Source: Sphaerisporangium sp040683095
GTDB lineage: Bacteria > Actinomycetota > Actinomycetes > Streptosporangiales > Streptosporangiaceae
Direction: 5' to 3'
Assembly: GCF_040683095.1 (NCBI RefSeq)
Contig: NZ_JBFBCI010000001.1
Coordinates: 475,358 to 539,357, forward strand
Length of the DNA stretch: 64,000 nucleotides
Each line of letters starts with the position of its first letter. The stretch's first letter is position 1. A program made the translations under genes and the position numbers. A model generated the notes under the pieces. That model was not told the origin of the DNA and did no database searches. It was given only the letters and a program-made list of their open reading frames with translations. Of this stretch, positions 16,446 through 27,128 are shown piece by piece.

Positions 16446-17090
16446 ATGTGGCGTGAGATCGTCTTCGCCTGCGCCCTGGCCGTGAGCCTGGGGCACGCCC
16501 CCGTGGCCCTGGCGGGTCCCCGTCCGGCGGGCGGTGACCACTGGACTCCGGGGCTGGGCGCGACGGGTGGCGGCCGGTGGACGGGGGCCTGGGCGGGTCG
16601 CCGCGCCGCCGCCGCCCGGCTCGGCGACCTGGCGGCCAACTGGGCGCTGACCCAGCTCGGCAAGCCCTACGTCTGGGCCGCCGCCGGCCCCCGTGCGTAC
16701 GACTGCTCGGGGCTGACCATGCGCGCCTGGCAGCGGGCGGGGATCGCGCTTCCCCACTGGACGGGCACGCAGTGGACTGCGGGCCCGAAGATCGCGCTCA
16801 GCTCCCTGCGCCGCGGCGACCTGCTGTTCTTCGGACGCCGGACGCGCGATCCCGGGACGATCCGTCATGTCGGGATCTACATAGGCGCGGGCCAGATGGT
16901 CCACGCCCCCAGCACCGGGGACGTGGTGCGCGTCGCGTCCATCTGGCGCCCGCACATGGTGGGCGTGGTCAGGCCCCTCCCGCGAGCAAGGCCGTCACGC
17001 CCGCGGTCGCCGGCCCTCCTCGCGGGAGGGCGGCGTCAGTGTCCTTCTCCTTTGCTCAGCGGGCTCTCGGCGCCGGCGTGCTCCTCGTGA
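16446..17090 (+). CDS. secreted NlpC/P60 peptidoglycan endopeptidase
   Basis: 214 residues. The start at ATG 16446 follows GGAGG. A signal peptide (EIVFACALAVSLGHAPVALA) is followed by one NlpC/P60 domain with catalytic C87 (YDCSGLTMRAW), H141 (RHVGIYIG) and H153 (MVHAPSTGDVV). These enzymes cut stem-peptide bonds in cell-wall peptidoglycan. The catalytic domain ends near residue 178 and the basic Pro/Ser-rich remainder runs through a hairpin (16975-17030) and overlaps the last 55 bp of the convergent ppa gene. This tail may be a by-product of the terminator sequence rather than a functional domain. Confidence 0.9.
   Translation: MWREIVFACALAVSLGHAPVALAGPRPAGGDHWTPGLGATGGGRWTGAWAGRRAAAARLGDLAANWALTQLGKPYVWAAAGPRAYDCSGLTMRAWQRAGIALPHWTGTQWTAGPKIALSSLRRGDLLFFGRRTRDPGTIRHVGIYIGAGQMVHAPSTGDVVRVASIWRPHMVGVVRPLPRARPSRPRSPALLAGGRRQCPSPLLSGLSAPACSS
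16975..17030. terminator. 12-bp perfect inverted repeat, likely bidirectional terminator
   Basis: CCCTCCCGCGAG (16975-16986) and CTCGCGGGAGGG (17019-17030) pair perfectly around 32 nt. The structure lies between the end of the NlpC catalytic domain and the ppa stop codon, where two transcripts converge. No U-tract follows, as is common in high-GC actinomycetes. It lies inside the open NlpC frame. Confidence 0.5.
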
Positions 17091-17566
17091 TCGAGGTGAC
17101 GCTTGACCGACCGCTGGATCTCCAGCTCGGCCTCCACCCGGCCGACCCAGTTCGCCCCTTCCACCGACTTGCCGGGCTCCAGGTCCTTGTAGACCTCGAA
17201 GAAGTGCTGGATTTCCAGCCGGTCGAACTCCGGGACGTGATGAATGTCACGGATGTGCTCCATGCGGGGGTCCGTGGCCGGTACGCACAGGACCTTGTCG
17301 TCCCCGCCCTTCTCGTCCGTCATCCGGAACATGCCGACCGCGCGGCAGCTGATGAGGCAACCGGGGAAGGTCGGCTCCTGCAGGAGCACGAGCGCGTCGA
17401 GCGGGTCGCCGTCCTCGCCCAGGGTGTCCTCGATGAAGCCGTAGTCGGCGGGGTACTGCGTGGAGGTGAAAAGCAGGCGGTCCAGGCGGATCCGCCCCGT
17501 CTTGTGATCAACCTCGTACTTGTTGCGTTGTCCTTTCGGAATCTCAACGACAACGTCGAACTCCAC
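17036..17566 (-). CDS. ppa: inorganic pyrophosphatase
   Basis: Family I soluble pyrophosphatase, 176 residues, hydrolysing PPi to phosphate and driving biosynthetic reactions. Diagnostic sequence: EFDVVVEIPKGQRNKYEVD at the N-terminus and the metal-binding EDGDPLDALVL. GTG at 17566 is chosen because GGAGGA precedes it by 6 nt. The acidic/basic tail after residue 160 is slightly longer than usual and overlaps the convergent NlpC frame. It is divergent from dacB with a 98-bp gap. The pair ppa/dacB matches the order Rv3628/Rv3627c of M. tuberculosis (from memory). Confidence 0.96.
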   Translation of the reverse strand: MEFDVVVEIPKGQRNKYEVDHKTGRIRLDRLLFTSTQYPADYGFIEDTLGEDGDPLDALVLLQEPTFPGCLISCRAVGMFRMTDEKGGDDKVLCVPATDPRMEHIRDIHHVPEFDRLEIQHFFEVYKDLEPGKSVEGANWVGRVEAELEIQRSVKRHLDHEEHAGAESPLSKGEGH

Positions 17567-17664
17567 TGCGGTTCCTCCGCTCAGCCGTCCGGACACTCCG
17601 GACGGGCGTTAATGTCTCGTAGACGTATTTCCAGGATGACGCATGTGAGAAAGGGGCCGGCGAG

Positions 17665-19074
17665 GTGGTACGACGCGAGCGCGTGGCGGCGGTGGCGACT
17701 CTCGCCCTGCTGCAGGCGTTCGTCTGCGCCGTGGGCGCGTACCTCCTCGCGTCCGGAGGGCTGAGCGGTGCCACCGCGAGCCCGCCGGTCAAGGCCGCCA
17801 CGCCGACGCGGGCTCCCGTCGCCATCGTCACCTCGGGTCCCGTCCTACCACCAGCGCCTGAAGGGTCTCTCCCGGGAAAGGGTACTTTGGCCGCCCAGCT
17901 CACCCGCGCCATGGGGGACTCGGCGCTGGGCGGCAACGTGGGCGCCGTGGTGGTCGACGTCTCCAGCGGCGCCGGCCTGTTTTCCGGCAGGGCCGACATC
18001 GGCATCACGCCCGCCTCCACCACCAAGGTCGTGACGGCCGTCGCCGCGCTCACCGCGCTCGGCCCCGACGCCAAGATCGCGACCCGCGTCCTCCAGGGCA
18101 AGCCCGGCACGTTGACGCTGGTCGGCGGCGGTGACCCGACGCTGGCGAGCCCGAAGTCGGACCACGTGCCCGGGTACCCCCGGTTCGCGTCCCTCGCCAC
18201 CCTGGCCTCCCGGACGGCGCAGGCCCTCAAGGCGGCGGGCGTCACCGCGGTCTCGCTCGCCTACGACGACTCGGTGTTCTCCGGCCCGAGCACGGCGCCC
18301 GGCTGGAAGCCCGGGTACATCCCCGAGGGCAGCGTGGCCCCCGTCACGGGCCTGACCATCGACGAGGGACGCCAGGACCCGCGCAACGAGAACTCGGCGC
18401 GTTACCCCGATCCGCCCCGGACGGCCGCCGAGGCCTTCGCGGTCCAGCTCAAGCGGTACGGCGTCAAGGTCGGCAAGACCGTCAAGCGGGCGAAGGCGGC
18501 GGCGGGCGCCACGGAGGTCGCCCGGGTGGAGTCCCCGGCGGTGTACGAACTGGTCGAGCACATGCTGACCGAGAGCGACAACGACCTCGCCGAGGCCCTC
18601 GCCCACCACGTGGCGATCAAGGAAGGCCGGCCGGGCGGATTCGCCGGCGCCTCCCAGGCCGTGCGGGCCACGCTGAAGCGGCTGGGCGCCGACGCAGGGG
18701 TCGTGGTCAACGACGGCAGCGGTCTGTCCACCCGCAACCGGATCACCCCGGCCGCGCTCGCCCGCCTGATCGCCCTGGCGGCGTCCCCCGCCAACCCCCA
18801 CCTGCGGGCGGCGATCAGCGGCCTGCCCATCGCGGGATTCACCGGAACCCTCGGCCATCGGTACGCGAAGGGCGAGGCGAAGGCCGCGGCGGGAGTGGTA
18901 AGGGCCAAAACGGGCACGTTGAACGGAGTGAACACCTTGACAGGGCTCGCGCGGACCGCCGACGGCCGGCTCGTGGCCTTCGCGTTCATGGCCGACGACG
19001 TCCGCGATCCCGACGGGGCCGTGGCGGCGCTCGACAGGCTGGCCGCCCTCGTATCCGGATGCGGGTGCTCATGA
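17665..19074 (+). CDS. dacB: D-alanyl-D-alanine carboxypeptidase/endopeptidase (PBP4 type)
   Basis: Low-molecular-mass class C penicillin-binding protein, 469 residues, exported by an N-terminal hydrophobic segment (residues 7-30). Active-site motifs: S118-T-T-K121 (nucleophile serine), S304-D-N306 and K415-T-G417. It trims and cleaves peptidoglycan stem peptides. The GTG start follows AAAGGGG. The stretch between the signal and the catalytic domain is Pro/Thr-rich, a probable wall-spanning linker. It starts the plus-strand series that runs through the metalloprotease, tilS and hpt. Confidence 0.95.
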   Translation: MVRRERVAAVATLALLQAFVCAVGAYLLASGGLSGATASPPVKAATPTRAPVAIVTSGPVLPPAPEGSLPGKGTLAAQLTRAMGDSALGGNVGAVVVDVSSGAGLFSGRADIGITPASTTKVVTAVAALTALGPDAKIATRVLQGKPGTLTLVGGGDPTLASPKSDHVPGYPRFASLATLASRTAQALKAAGVTAVSLAYDDSVFSGPSTAPGWKPGYIPEGSVAPVTGLTIDEGRQDPRNENSARYPDPPRTAAEAFAVQLKRYGVKVGKTVKRAKAAAGATEVARVESPAVYELVEHMLTESDNDLAEALAHHVAIKEGRPGGFAGASQAVRATLKRLGADAGVVVNDGSGLSTRNRITPAALARLIALAASPANPHLRAAISGLPIAGFTGTLGHRYAKGEAKAAAGVVRAKTGTLNGVNTLTGLARTADGRLVAFAFMADDVRDPDGAVAALDRLAALVSGCGCS

Positions 19075-19089
19075 CGACCCCGGACGACG

Positions 19090-19095
19090 TACGGT
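19090..19095 (+). promoter_or_regulatory. -10 box of a leaderless gene
   Basis: TACGGT ends 7 nt before ATG 19103. This supports that ATG over the two upstream GTG codons and implies a leaderless transcript. Confidence 0.45.
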
Positions 19096-19102
19096 GGTGA
19101 AC

Positions 19103-20194
19103 ATGCAGGTGATCGACTGGGATCTGGCCGTATCGACCGGTGTCCGTCTAGTCCGTCCTGGCCCGCAGGTGAGCCGGGAGGAAGCAAGGCACGCCGTCGC
19201 CGAACTCCGGCGGCTGTCGCGTGAGGCCGAGGGGCACGTACAGGGGTTCGCCCGCATCGACGGCGCGGCCGAGCCGGAGGCCGCCACGGTCGTGGACCGC
19301 CCCGGGTGGATCCGCGCCAACGTCGACGGGTTCCGGGTGGTCCTCGAGCCGCTCACCGAGCGCATGAACGCGCGGCGCGCGCAGATCCCCGCGATCGTCG
19401 GCGCCGTGGGGTCGCGCGTGACCGGCGTCGAGGTCGGGGCGGTGCTCGCGTTCCTGGCGTCGCGCGTGCTGGGGCAGTACGAGCTGTTCCTCCCGCCCGA
19501 CCCGAGCGGGCAGGCGCCCACGGGCCGGCTCACGCTGGTCGCGCCCAACATCGTGAACACCGAGCGCGAGCTCGGCGTCAACCCGCGCGACTTCCGCCTG
19601 TGGGTGTGTCTCCACGAGGAGACCCACCGCGTGCAGTTCACGGGCGTGCCCTGGCTGCGCGAGTACGTCCGGTCGCAGATGACCGAGTTCCTGCTCGCCT
19701 CCGACCTCGACCTCGGCACGCTGCTCGACCGCATGCGCGCCGCGTCCGACGCCGTCGCCGACGCGATCAAGGGCGGCGAGGGCAACCTGATCGACGCCAT
19801 CCAGACTCCCGAGCAGAAGGAGATCCTGGACCGGCTCACGGCCGTGATGACGCTGGTCGAGGGGCACGGCGACTACGTGATGGACGCCGTCGGGCCGGCG
19901 GTGGTGCCGTCGGTGGCCGAGATCCGCGCCAAGTTCCAGCACCGGCGCGAGGGCGGCTCCCGCTTCGACAAGACGCTCAGGCGGCTGCTCGGCGTCGACC
20001 TGAAGATGAAGCAGTACGCCGAAGGCGCGTCGTTCGTCCGCAAGGTCGTCGGCGAGGCCGGCATCGACGGCTTCAACCGGGTGTGGGGCTCGCCCGCGAC
20101 GCTGCCCACCCACGCCGAGATCAAGAACCCCGAGCTCTGGATCAACCGCGTGATCAAGGCCCCCCAACTCCCCGCGGCGAACGGCCACGCCTGA
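19103..20194 (+). CDS. zinc-dependent metalloprotease, DUF2342/F420-associated family
   Basis: 363 residues from ATG 19103. H171-E-E-T-H175 (CLHEETHRVQF) is the HExxH zinc site, and E253 in LVEGHGDYVMD is a probable third ligand. The N-terminal part (VIDWDLAVSTGVRLV) is characteristic of this actinobacterial family, sometimes labelled coenzyme-F420-biosynthesis-associated. Substrates are not known. It sits between dacB and tilS, as its homologue does in mycobacteria. No signal peptide is seen. A palindromic repeat element (20196-20273) follows directly. Confidence 0.88.
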   Translation: MQVIDWDLAVSTGVRLVRPGPQVSREEARHAVAELRRLSREAEGHVQGFARIDGAAEPEAATVVDRPGWIRANVDGFRVVLEPLTERMNARRAQIPAIVGAVGSRVTGVEVGAVLAFLASRVLGQYELFLPPDPSGQAPTGRLTLVAPNIVNTERELGVNPRDFRLWVCLHEETHRVQFTGVPWLREYVRSQMTEFLLASDLDLGTLLDRMRAASDAVADAIKGGEGNLIDAIQTPEQKEILDRLTAVMTLVEGHGDYVMDAVGPAVVPSVAEIRAKFQHRREGGSRFDKTLRRLLGVDLKMKQYAEGASFVRKVVGEAGIDGFNRVWGSPATLPTHAEIKNPELWINRVIKAPQLPAANGHA

Positions 20195-20195
20195 C

Positions 20196-20273
20196 AAACC
20201 CGCCGGAGGCGCGGCCATGGGCACAGTTCGGGGCGCTGTGCCTATGGCCGCGGTTTCGGCACGGCGGGTTCGG
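20196..20273. repeat. dispersed repeat, two copies head to head
   Basis: Copy one (about 20196-20226) reads CGCCGGAGGCGCGGCCATGG then GCACAG. Copy two (20236-20273) is the same element inverted: CTGTGCCTATGGCCGCGG, TTTCGGCACGGCGGGTT. Together they form a long hairpin with loop TTCGGGGCG just after the metalloprotease stop, so it may also terminate transcription. Related copies lie at 27129-27233 and 57385-57430. Confidence 0.75.
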
Positions 20274-20349
20274 AACACGGCGTCTTCGACTCCTGCGGCG
20301 GAGCGGGTCATCGGCACAGCCATAGGCGCAGCCGCTCCAAACTAGGGTT

Positions 20350-21327
20350 ATGGGACCGCATCCCGCTGTCGCGGAGATTCGCCGTGCCGTGCGGCTGTCG
20401 CTTGGCGATCTGCCGTCGGACGCGCTCGTGCTGGTCGCGTGCAGTGGCGGGGGTGACTCTCTCGCGCTGGCCGCATGCCTGGGCTTCGCCGCGCCCCGCA
20501 TGGGCCTGCGCGCGGGCCTGCTCACCGTCGACCACCGCCTGCAGGACGGCTCCGCCGAGCGGGCGCTCCAGGTCGCGGCCCTGGCGGGGGACCTGGGGCT
20601 CGCGCCCGCCGAGGTGCTGACGGTCACGGTGGGGCGCGAGGGTGGGCCCGAGGCCGCGGCCCGCGACGCCAGGTACGAGGCCCTCTCGGCTGCCGCGAGC
20701 CGTCTCGGCGCGTCCGCAGTGCTGCTGGGGCACACCCTCGACGACCAGGCCGAGACGGTCCTGCTGCGGCTCGCGCGGGGCAGCGGCACCCGGTCGCTCG
20801 CCGGGATGCCGGCGGTCTCGGGCGTCTACCGCAGGCCGATGCTCGGCGTCTCCCGCGCGACCGCGCGGGCGGCCTGCGCGGCGCTGGACCTGTCGCCCTG
20901 GGAGGACCCGCACAACGCCGATTCCTCCTACGCCCGCGCGCGCGTCCGGCACGACGTCCTGCCGGTCCTCGAAGGCGCCCTCGGGCCGGGCGTCACCGAG
21001 GCGCTGGCCCGTACCGCCGCGCTGTGCCGGGACGACGCCGACGCGCTGGACGACTGGGCGGACGAGGTGTACGGGCAGGTCAGGGGCATCGGGGTCGAGC
21101 TGACCGTGGACGGCGTCAAGGACCTGCCCGCCGCCGTGCGGCGCCGGGTGATCCAGCGGGCGGCCCTGGCGGCGGGGGCGAACGCGTCCGCGCTCGCGGC
21201 CGTCCACATCGCGGAGGTGGACCGCCTGGTGACGCAGTGGCGCGGACAGCGGATGGTCGAACTGCCCGGGGGGGTGGGAGTGGTCCGGCGATATGGCACC
21301 CTGGTGTTCGCCAGCACCCTCTTGTGA
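20350..21327 (+). CDS. tilS: tRNA(Ile)-lysidine synthetase
   Basis: 325 residues. It modifies the wobble cytidine of tRNA-Ile(CAU) to lysidine using ATP and lysine. The PP-loop S32-G-G-G-D-S37 (CSGGGDSLAL) binds ATP, followed by the conserved HTLDDQAETVLLRLARGSG and ARVRHDVLPVLE. Short actinobacterial versions like this lack much of the C-terminal domain of E. coli TilS. The start codon is not certain: no Shine-Dalgarno sequence precedes ATG 20350, and a -10-like TAGGGT lies only 1 nt before it. hpt follows after 13 bp. Confidence 0.93.
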   Translation: MGPHPAVAEIRRAVRLSLGDLPSDALVLVACSGGGDSLALAACLGFAAPRMGLRAGLLTVDHRLQDGSAERALQVAALAGDLGLAPAEVLTVTVGREGGPEAAARDARYEALSAAASRLGASAVLLGHTLDDQAETVLLRLARGSGTRSLAGMPAVSGVYRRPMLGVSRATARAACAALDLSPWEDPHNADSSYARARVRHDVLPVLEGALGPGVTEALARTAALCRDDADALDDWADEVYGQVRGIGVELTVDGVKDLPAAVRRRVIQRAALAAGANASALAAVHIAEVDRLVTQWRGQRMVELPGGVGVVRRYGTLVFASTLL

Positions 21328-21340
21328 AGGAAATCCCCAG

Positions 21341-21898
21341 GTGGACGCAGCTGACATGGGCAAGGACCTGGAAAAGGTCCTCATCCCCGAGGAAGAGCTC
21401 CAGGCGAAGATCAAGGAGCTTGCCGGGCAGATCGACGCGGACTACGCGGGCAAGGATCTTTTAATCGTCGGGGTGCTCAAGGGTGCGGTCATGGTCATGG
21501 CCGACCTGGCGCGCGCGCTGCACATCAAGGTCGAGATGGACTGGATGGCCGTGTCGTCCTACGGCGCGGGCACCAAGTCCTCGGGGGTCGTGCGCACGCT
21601 GAAGGACCTCGACACCGACATCGCCGGGCGGCACGTCCTGGTGGTGGAGGACATCATCGACTCCGGGCTGACGCTGTCGTGGCTAGTGCACAATCTGCGC
21701 TCGCGCAACCCCGCGTCGGTCGAGATCTGCACCTTGCTGCGCAAGCCGGACGCGGTGAAGGTGCCGATCGACGTGAAGTACGTCGGTTTCGACATCCCCA
21801 ACGAGTTCGTGATCGGGTACGGCCTCGACTACGCCGAGCGCTACCGCAATCTCCCCTTCATCGGCACTCTCGCGCGTCACGTGTACGGCGCCGAGTAA
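21341..21898 (+). CDS. hpt: hypoxanthine phosphoribosyltransferase
   Basis: Purine salvage enzyme converting hypoxanthine (and usually guanine) plus PRPP to IMP/GMP, 185 residues. The PRPP-binding loop is VLVVEDIIDSGLTLSWL, and SSYGAGTKSSG and GLDYAERYRNLPFIG are family landmarks. GTG at 21341 is preferred over an ATG 15 nt later because AAGGAAA lies 7 nt upstream. It lies 13 bp behind tilS, the classic tilS-hpt-ftsH order. Confidence 0.96.
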   Translation: MDAADMGKDLEKVLIPEEELQAKIKELAGQIDADYAGKDLLIVGVLKGAVMVMADLARALHIKVEMDWMAVSSYGAGTKSSGVVRTLKDLDTDIAGRHVLVVEDIIDSGLTLSWLVHNLRSRNPASVEICTLLRKPDAVKVPIDVKYVGFDIPNEFVIGYGLDYAERYRNLPFIGTLARHVYGAE

Positions 21899-22175
21899 GC
21901 CCTGAGCGAAGTTCCGGGTTCATTACCGGTGTGTCCACCCCTTATTCGGTCTCGCCGTGGGGAACACCGGGCCGTCTGACGTACGTTGGTAGGACAAAGC
22001 CGGTGTCGCCGGAGCAGTGACCCTGCGCGGCGGCCCGGTGTACCTTCGGATGTCTCGGAGCGAACCACTTTCTCCGGGTTGTCAGTAGGAGCGGTTGGAT
22101 GCCGCTAACCCCGGGTCCGCCCGGGGTGTCAGGCCGTGTTCAGGAAGGGACGGGCCCGCAGGGGTTCCGCATCGG

Positions 22176-24197
<2,022 letters not shown>

Positions 24198-24200
24198 CGG

Positions 24201-24788
24201 GTGAGCGTGAACTTCCTGAAGGTCGACTCGGGCCGGATCGAAAAGGCCGTTCGCGAGATCCTCCTCGCGATCGGTGAAGATCCGGACCGGGACGGCCTGG
24301 TGGATACCCCCGCCCGGGTCGCCCGCGCGTACGCCGAGCAGTTCGCCGGGCTGGGGCAGTCGCCCGAGGACGTCCTGACCACCGTCTTCGACGCCGACCA
24401 CGACGAGATGGTCCTGGTCAAGGACATCGAGGTCTTCTCCACCTGCGAGCACCACCTCGTGCCGTTCCACGGGGTCGCCCACGTCGGCTACGTTCCGAAC
24501 GAGAAGGGGCAGATCACCGGTCTGTCCAAGCTCGCCCGGCTGGTGGACGTCTTCGCCCGGCGCCCCCAGGTCCAAGAGCGCATGACGTCCCAGATCGCCG
24601 ATGCGCTGATGGACGTCCTCGCCCCGCGCGGGGTCATCGTGGTCATCGAGGCCGAGCACCTGTGCATGACCATGCGCGGCGTGCGCAAACCGGGCGCGAA
24701 GACGATCACCTCGGCGGTGCGCGGCGACTTTCGCGACAGCGACAAGACCCGCGCCGAGGCGATGGCCCTCATCCTGGGCCACCGCTGA
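24201..24788 (+). CDS. folE: GTP cyclohydrolase I
   Basis: First enzyme of folate synthesis, converting GTP to 7,8-dihydroneopterin triphosphate. 195 residues, homodecamer in the family. By family comparison the zinc ligands are C82 and H85 (CEHHLVPFHG) and C155 (EHLCM). STCEHH and GLSKLARLVD are diagnostic. The GTG start lies 3 bp after ftsH with GAGG upstream, so the two are likely co-transcribed. folP follows after 97 bp, apparently with its own promoter. Confidence 0.97.
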   Translation: MSVNFLKVDSGRIEKAVREILLAIGEDPDRDGLVDTPARVARAYAEQFAGLGQSPEDVLTTVFDADHDEMVLVKDIEVFSTCEHHLVPFHGVAHVGYVPNEKGQITGLSKLARLVDVFARRPQVQERMTSQIADALMDVLAPRGVIVVIEAEHLCMTMRGVRKPGAKTITSAVRGDFRDSDKTRAEAMALILGHR

Positions 24789-24872
24789 TCCACCCGCGCC
24801 GCTCGAGGGTGGCCTGGCCGATTCGTTATCCACAAGCCGGACCCAAGGCACAGATAGCCCTCGATAACCACC

Positions 24873-24878
24873 TAGGCT
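24873..24878 (+). promoter_or_regulatory. -10 box TAGGCT of leaderless folP
   Basis: TAGGCT ends 7 nt before ATG 24886, with no Shine-Dalgarno sequence between. The identical box and spacing recur before mutY (56507, minus strand) and before the gene at 61671. Confidence 0.5.
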
Positions 24879-24885
24879 TGACGCC

Positions 24886-25743
24886 ATGACCACATGGACG
24901 GTGCCGGGGCTCCCCGACGCGGGGCGCTGCCTGGTGATGGGCGTGGTCAACGTCACCCCCGACTCCTTCTCCGACGGCGGCCAGTGGTTCGACCCCGAGG
25001 TCGCCGTCCGTCACGGCCTCGAACTCGTCGAACAGGGCGCCGACATCGTCGACGTCGGCGGCGAGTCCACGCGCCCGGGCGCCGCCCGCGTGTCCCTGGC
25101 CGAGGAACTGCGCCGGGTCGAGCCGGTCATCCGCACCCTGGCCGACGAGGGCGTGACCGTCAGCGTCGACACGATGCGCGCCGAGGTCGCCGAGGCCGCG
25201 GTGCGCGCCGGGGCCCGGCTGGTGAACGACGTGAGCGGCGGGCTGGCCGATCCGGCGATGCCCCGCGTGGTGGCCGCGTCGGGCGTCGCCTACGTCGTGA
25301 TGCACTGGCGTGGCCACAGCCACGACATGGACAACCGCGCGATGTACTCCGACGTCGTCGGCGAGGTGAGCGAAGAGCTGCGCAAACGGGTCGACTCCGT
25401 GCTCGCCGAGGGCGTCGCCGAGAAGCAGATCATCATCGATCCCGGCCTGGGCTTCGCCAAGAAGTCCGAGCACAACTGGTCTCTGCTCGCGGGCATCGGC
25501 GAGCTCGGCCGGCTGGGTTACCCGATCATCATCGGCGCGTCCCGCAAGCGTTTCCTCGGTCGTCTCCTGGCCGACTCCGAGGGCACGCCCAGGCCGTTCA
25601 GCGGCAGCGACGACGCGACGCTGGCGGTCACCGCGCTGGCCGCCCACGCCGGGGCCTGGTGCGTGCGTGTGCACCATGTGCGTCCCAACGCCGACGCCGT
25701 CCGGGTGGCGGCGGCCTGGCACGGGCGGGAGGAAATCCGATGA
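24886..25743 (+). CDS. folP: dihydropteroate synthase
   Basis: TIM-barrel enzyme joining p-aminobenzoate to hydroxymethyl-dihydropterin pyrophosphate, the sulfonamide target. 285 residues. Signatures: MGVVNVTPDSFSDGG (loop 1), DVGGESTRPGA (loop 2), NDVSGG, IIIDPGLGFAKK and IIGASRKRFLG. All expected loops are present. It is probably leaderless. Its stop codon overlaps the start of the next gene (ATGA), giving a coupled run folP, SnoaL-like, folB, folK. Confidence 0.97.
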   Translation: MTTWTVPGLPDAGRCLVMGVVNVTPDSFSDGGQWFDPEVAVRHGLELVEQGADIVDVGGESTRPGAARVSLAEELRRVEPVIRTLADEGVTVSVDTMRAEVAEAAVRAGARLVNDVSGGLADPAMPRVVAASGVAYVVMHWRGHSHDMDNRAMYSDVVGEVSEELRKRVDSVLAEGVAEKQIIIDPGLGFAKKSEHNWSLLAGIGELGRLGYPIIIGASRKRFLGRLLADSEGTPRPFSGSDDATLAVTALAAHAGAWCVRVHHVRPNADAVRVAAAWHGREEIR

Positions 25744-26180
25744 GCACCACCGCAGCGGAGATCGAGAAACTCAACGAGGCGTTCTACACCGCCATCGAGA
25801 GCGGCGACCTCGACCGCATGACCGACCTCTGGGCCGAGGACGACGACGGCCGGGTCGCGACGTGCGTCCACCCCGGCTGGTCGGCCGTGACGGGCCGGGC
25901 CGAGGTCCTGCGCTCCTGGGCGCTGATCATGGCCAACACGACGTACATCCAGTTCGTGCTGACCGACGTCCGCACCACCGTCGTCGGCGACGTCGCCGTG
26001 CTCGCCTGCGCCGAGAACATCCTCACCGCGGCCGACACCGACGAAGCGACCTTCGCCGCGGGCCGGGTGGTCGCGACCAGCACCTTCGTCCGCACCGCCG
26101 CGGGCTGGAAACTCTGGATCTACCACGGCTCCCCGGTCCTGCAGGCCGACGATGACGACGACGAGCCCGCTGATGAGTGA
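25740..26180 (+). CDS. SnoaL-like / nuclear transport factor 2-fold protein
   Basis: 146 residues. The cone-shaped NTF2-like fold is suggested by IEKLNEAFYTAIESGDLDRMTDLWAEDD, then CVHPGW.AVTGRAEVLRSW, then VLACAENILTA and a final strand GWKLWIYHGSPV. Such proteins are enzymes or ligand binders; no substrate can be inferred. The tail is acidic (ADDDDDEPADE). The start overlaps the folP stop and its own stop overlaps the folB start, so it is embedded in the folate operon. A similar insertion between folP and folB is common in actinomycetes as far as I recall. Confidence 0.85.
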   Translation: MSTTAAEIEKLNEAFYTAIESGDLDRMTDLWAEDDDGRVATCVHPGWSAVTGRAEVLRSWALIMANTTYIQFVLTDVRTTVVGDVAVLACAENILTAADTDEATFAAGRVVATSTFVRTAAGWKLWIYHGSPVLQADDDDDEPADE

Positions 26181-26535
26181 CAGCATCAGCCTGGTGGGCC
26201 TGCGGGCGCGCGGCCGGCACGGATGCCTGCCCGCCGAGCGCGAGCTGGGGCAGGAGTTCGTCGTCGACGTCACGCTCTTCCTGGACACCGCCCCCGCGGC
26301 CGCCGGCGACGACCTGTCCAAGACCGTCGACTACGGCGAGCTGGCCCTGCGGCTGGCCGCCATCGTCGAGGGGGAGCCGGTCGATCTCATCGAGACCCTG
26401 GCCGGGCGCCTGGCGGAGGCGTGCCTGGCGAACGAGCCGGTCGAGGAGGCCGAGGTGAAGGTGCACAAGCCCGCCGCGCCCATCCCGCTGCCCTTCGACG
26501 ATGTTGTCGTGACGATCAGGAGGAGGCGGGGATGA
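26173..26535 (+). CDS. folB: dihydroneopterin aldolase
   Basis: 120 residues from ATG 26173, which overlaps the preceding stop codon; an ATG at 26152 would add seven residues. It cleaves dihydroneopterin to 6-hydroxymethyl-dihydropterin. Family landmarks are LVGLRARGRHGCLPAERELGQEF, the catalytic-region TVDYGELA and LIETLAGRLAEACL, and a final VKVHKPAAPIP. The stop overlaps folK (ATGA). Confidence 0.95.
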   Translation: MSDSISLVGLRARGRHGCLPAERELGQEFVVDVTLFLDTAPAAAGDDLSKTVDYGELALRLAAIVEGEPVDLIETLAGRLAEACLANEPVEEAEVKVHKPAAPIPLPFDDVVVTIRRRRG

Positions 26536-27038
26536 AGGTGGTCCTGGCGCTCGGCAGCAATGTCGGCCGCCGTTTCGACACCCTTCAAGGAGCCGTGGAC
26601 GCGCTGTTCGACGCTCCCGGGCTCGACTTCGTGGCGGTGTCGCCGGTGTACGAGACCGACCCCGTCGGCGGGCCTCCGGACCAGCGCCCCTATCTCAACG
26701 CGGTGGTGATCGGCAGCACGATGACGCTGGGCCCGAAGGCGATCCTCGAACGGGCCCTCGGCGTGGAGGTCGCGTTCGGACGGGTCCGCGAGCTGCGGTG
26801 GGGGCCGCGTACGCTGGACGTCGACCTGATCATGGTCGGCGACCTGCTATCGGACGACCCTGAGCTCACGCTCCCGCACCCGCTGGCGCACGAGCGGGCG
26901 TTCGTCCTGGTTCCGTGGTCGCAGGCCGATCCGGGCGCGGTGCTGCCCGGCCGGGGTTCGGTGGCGGGCCTGCTCGCCGACCTGGACCAGGCAGGCGTGC
27001 GTCTGCGCCCCGACCTGGTGCTCCAGCCCCCCGACTGA
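26532..27038 (+). CDS. folK: 2-amino-4-hydroxy-6-hydroxymethyldihydropteridine pyrophosphokinase
   Basis: 168 residues. It transfers pyrophosphate from ATP to hydroxymethyl-dihydropterin, supplying the FolP substrate. ALGSNVGRRFDTLQ, SPVYETDPVGGPPDQRPYLNAVV and RELRWGPRTLDVDLIMVGD are the family motifs, the last holding the metal-binding DxD. ATG 26532 overlaps the folB stop and follows AGGAGGCGGGG. It ends the folate gene run. Confidence 0.96.
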   Translation: MKVVLALGSNVGRRFDTLQGAVDALFDAPGLDFVAVSPVYETDPVGGPPDQRPYLNAVVIGSTMTLGPKAILERALGVEVAFGRVRELRWGPRTLDVDLIMVGDLLSDDPELTLPHPLAHERAFVLVPWSQADPGAVLPGRGSVAGLLADLDQAGVRLRPDLVLQPPD

Positions 27039-27128
27039 CCTGTTCGAGGCGCGGCGGTGTTCTGGAGGAGGAGGGAGGAAGGGGTGAGGAACGAGCCCCT
27101 TCCGAGTGACGACGGAAGAACGCCGCCT

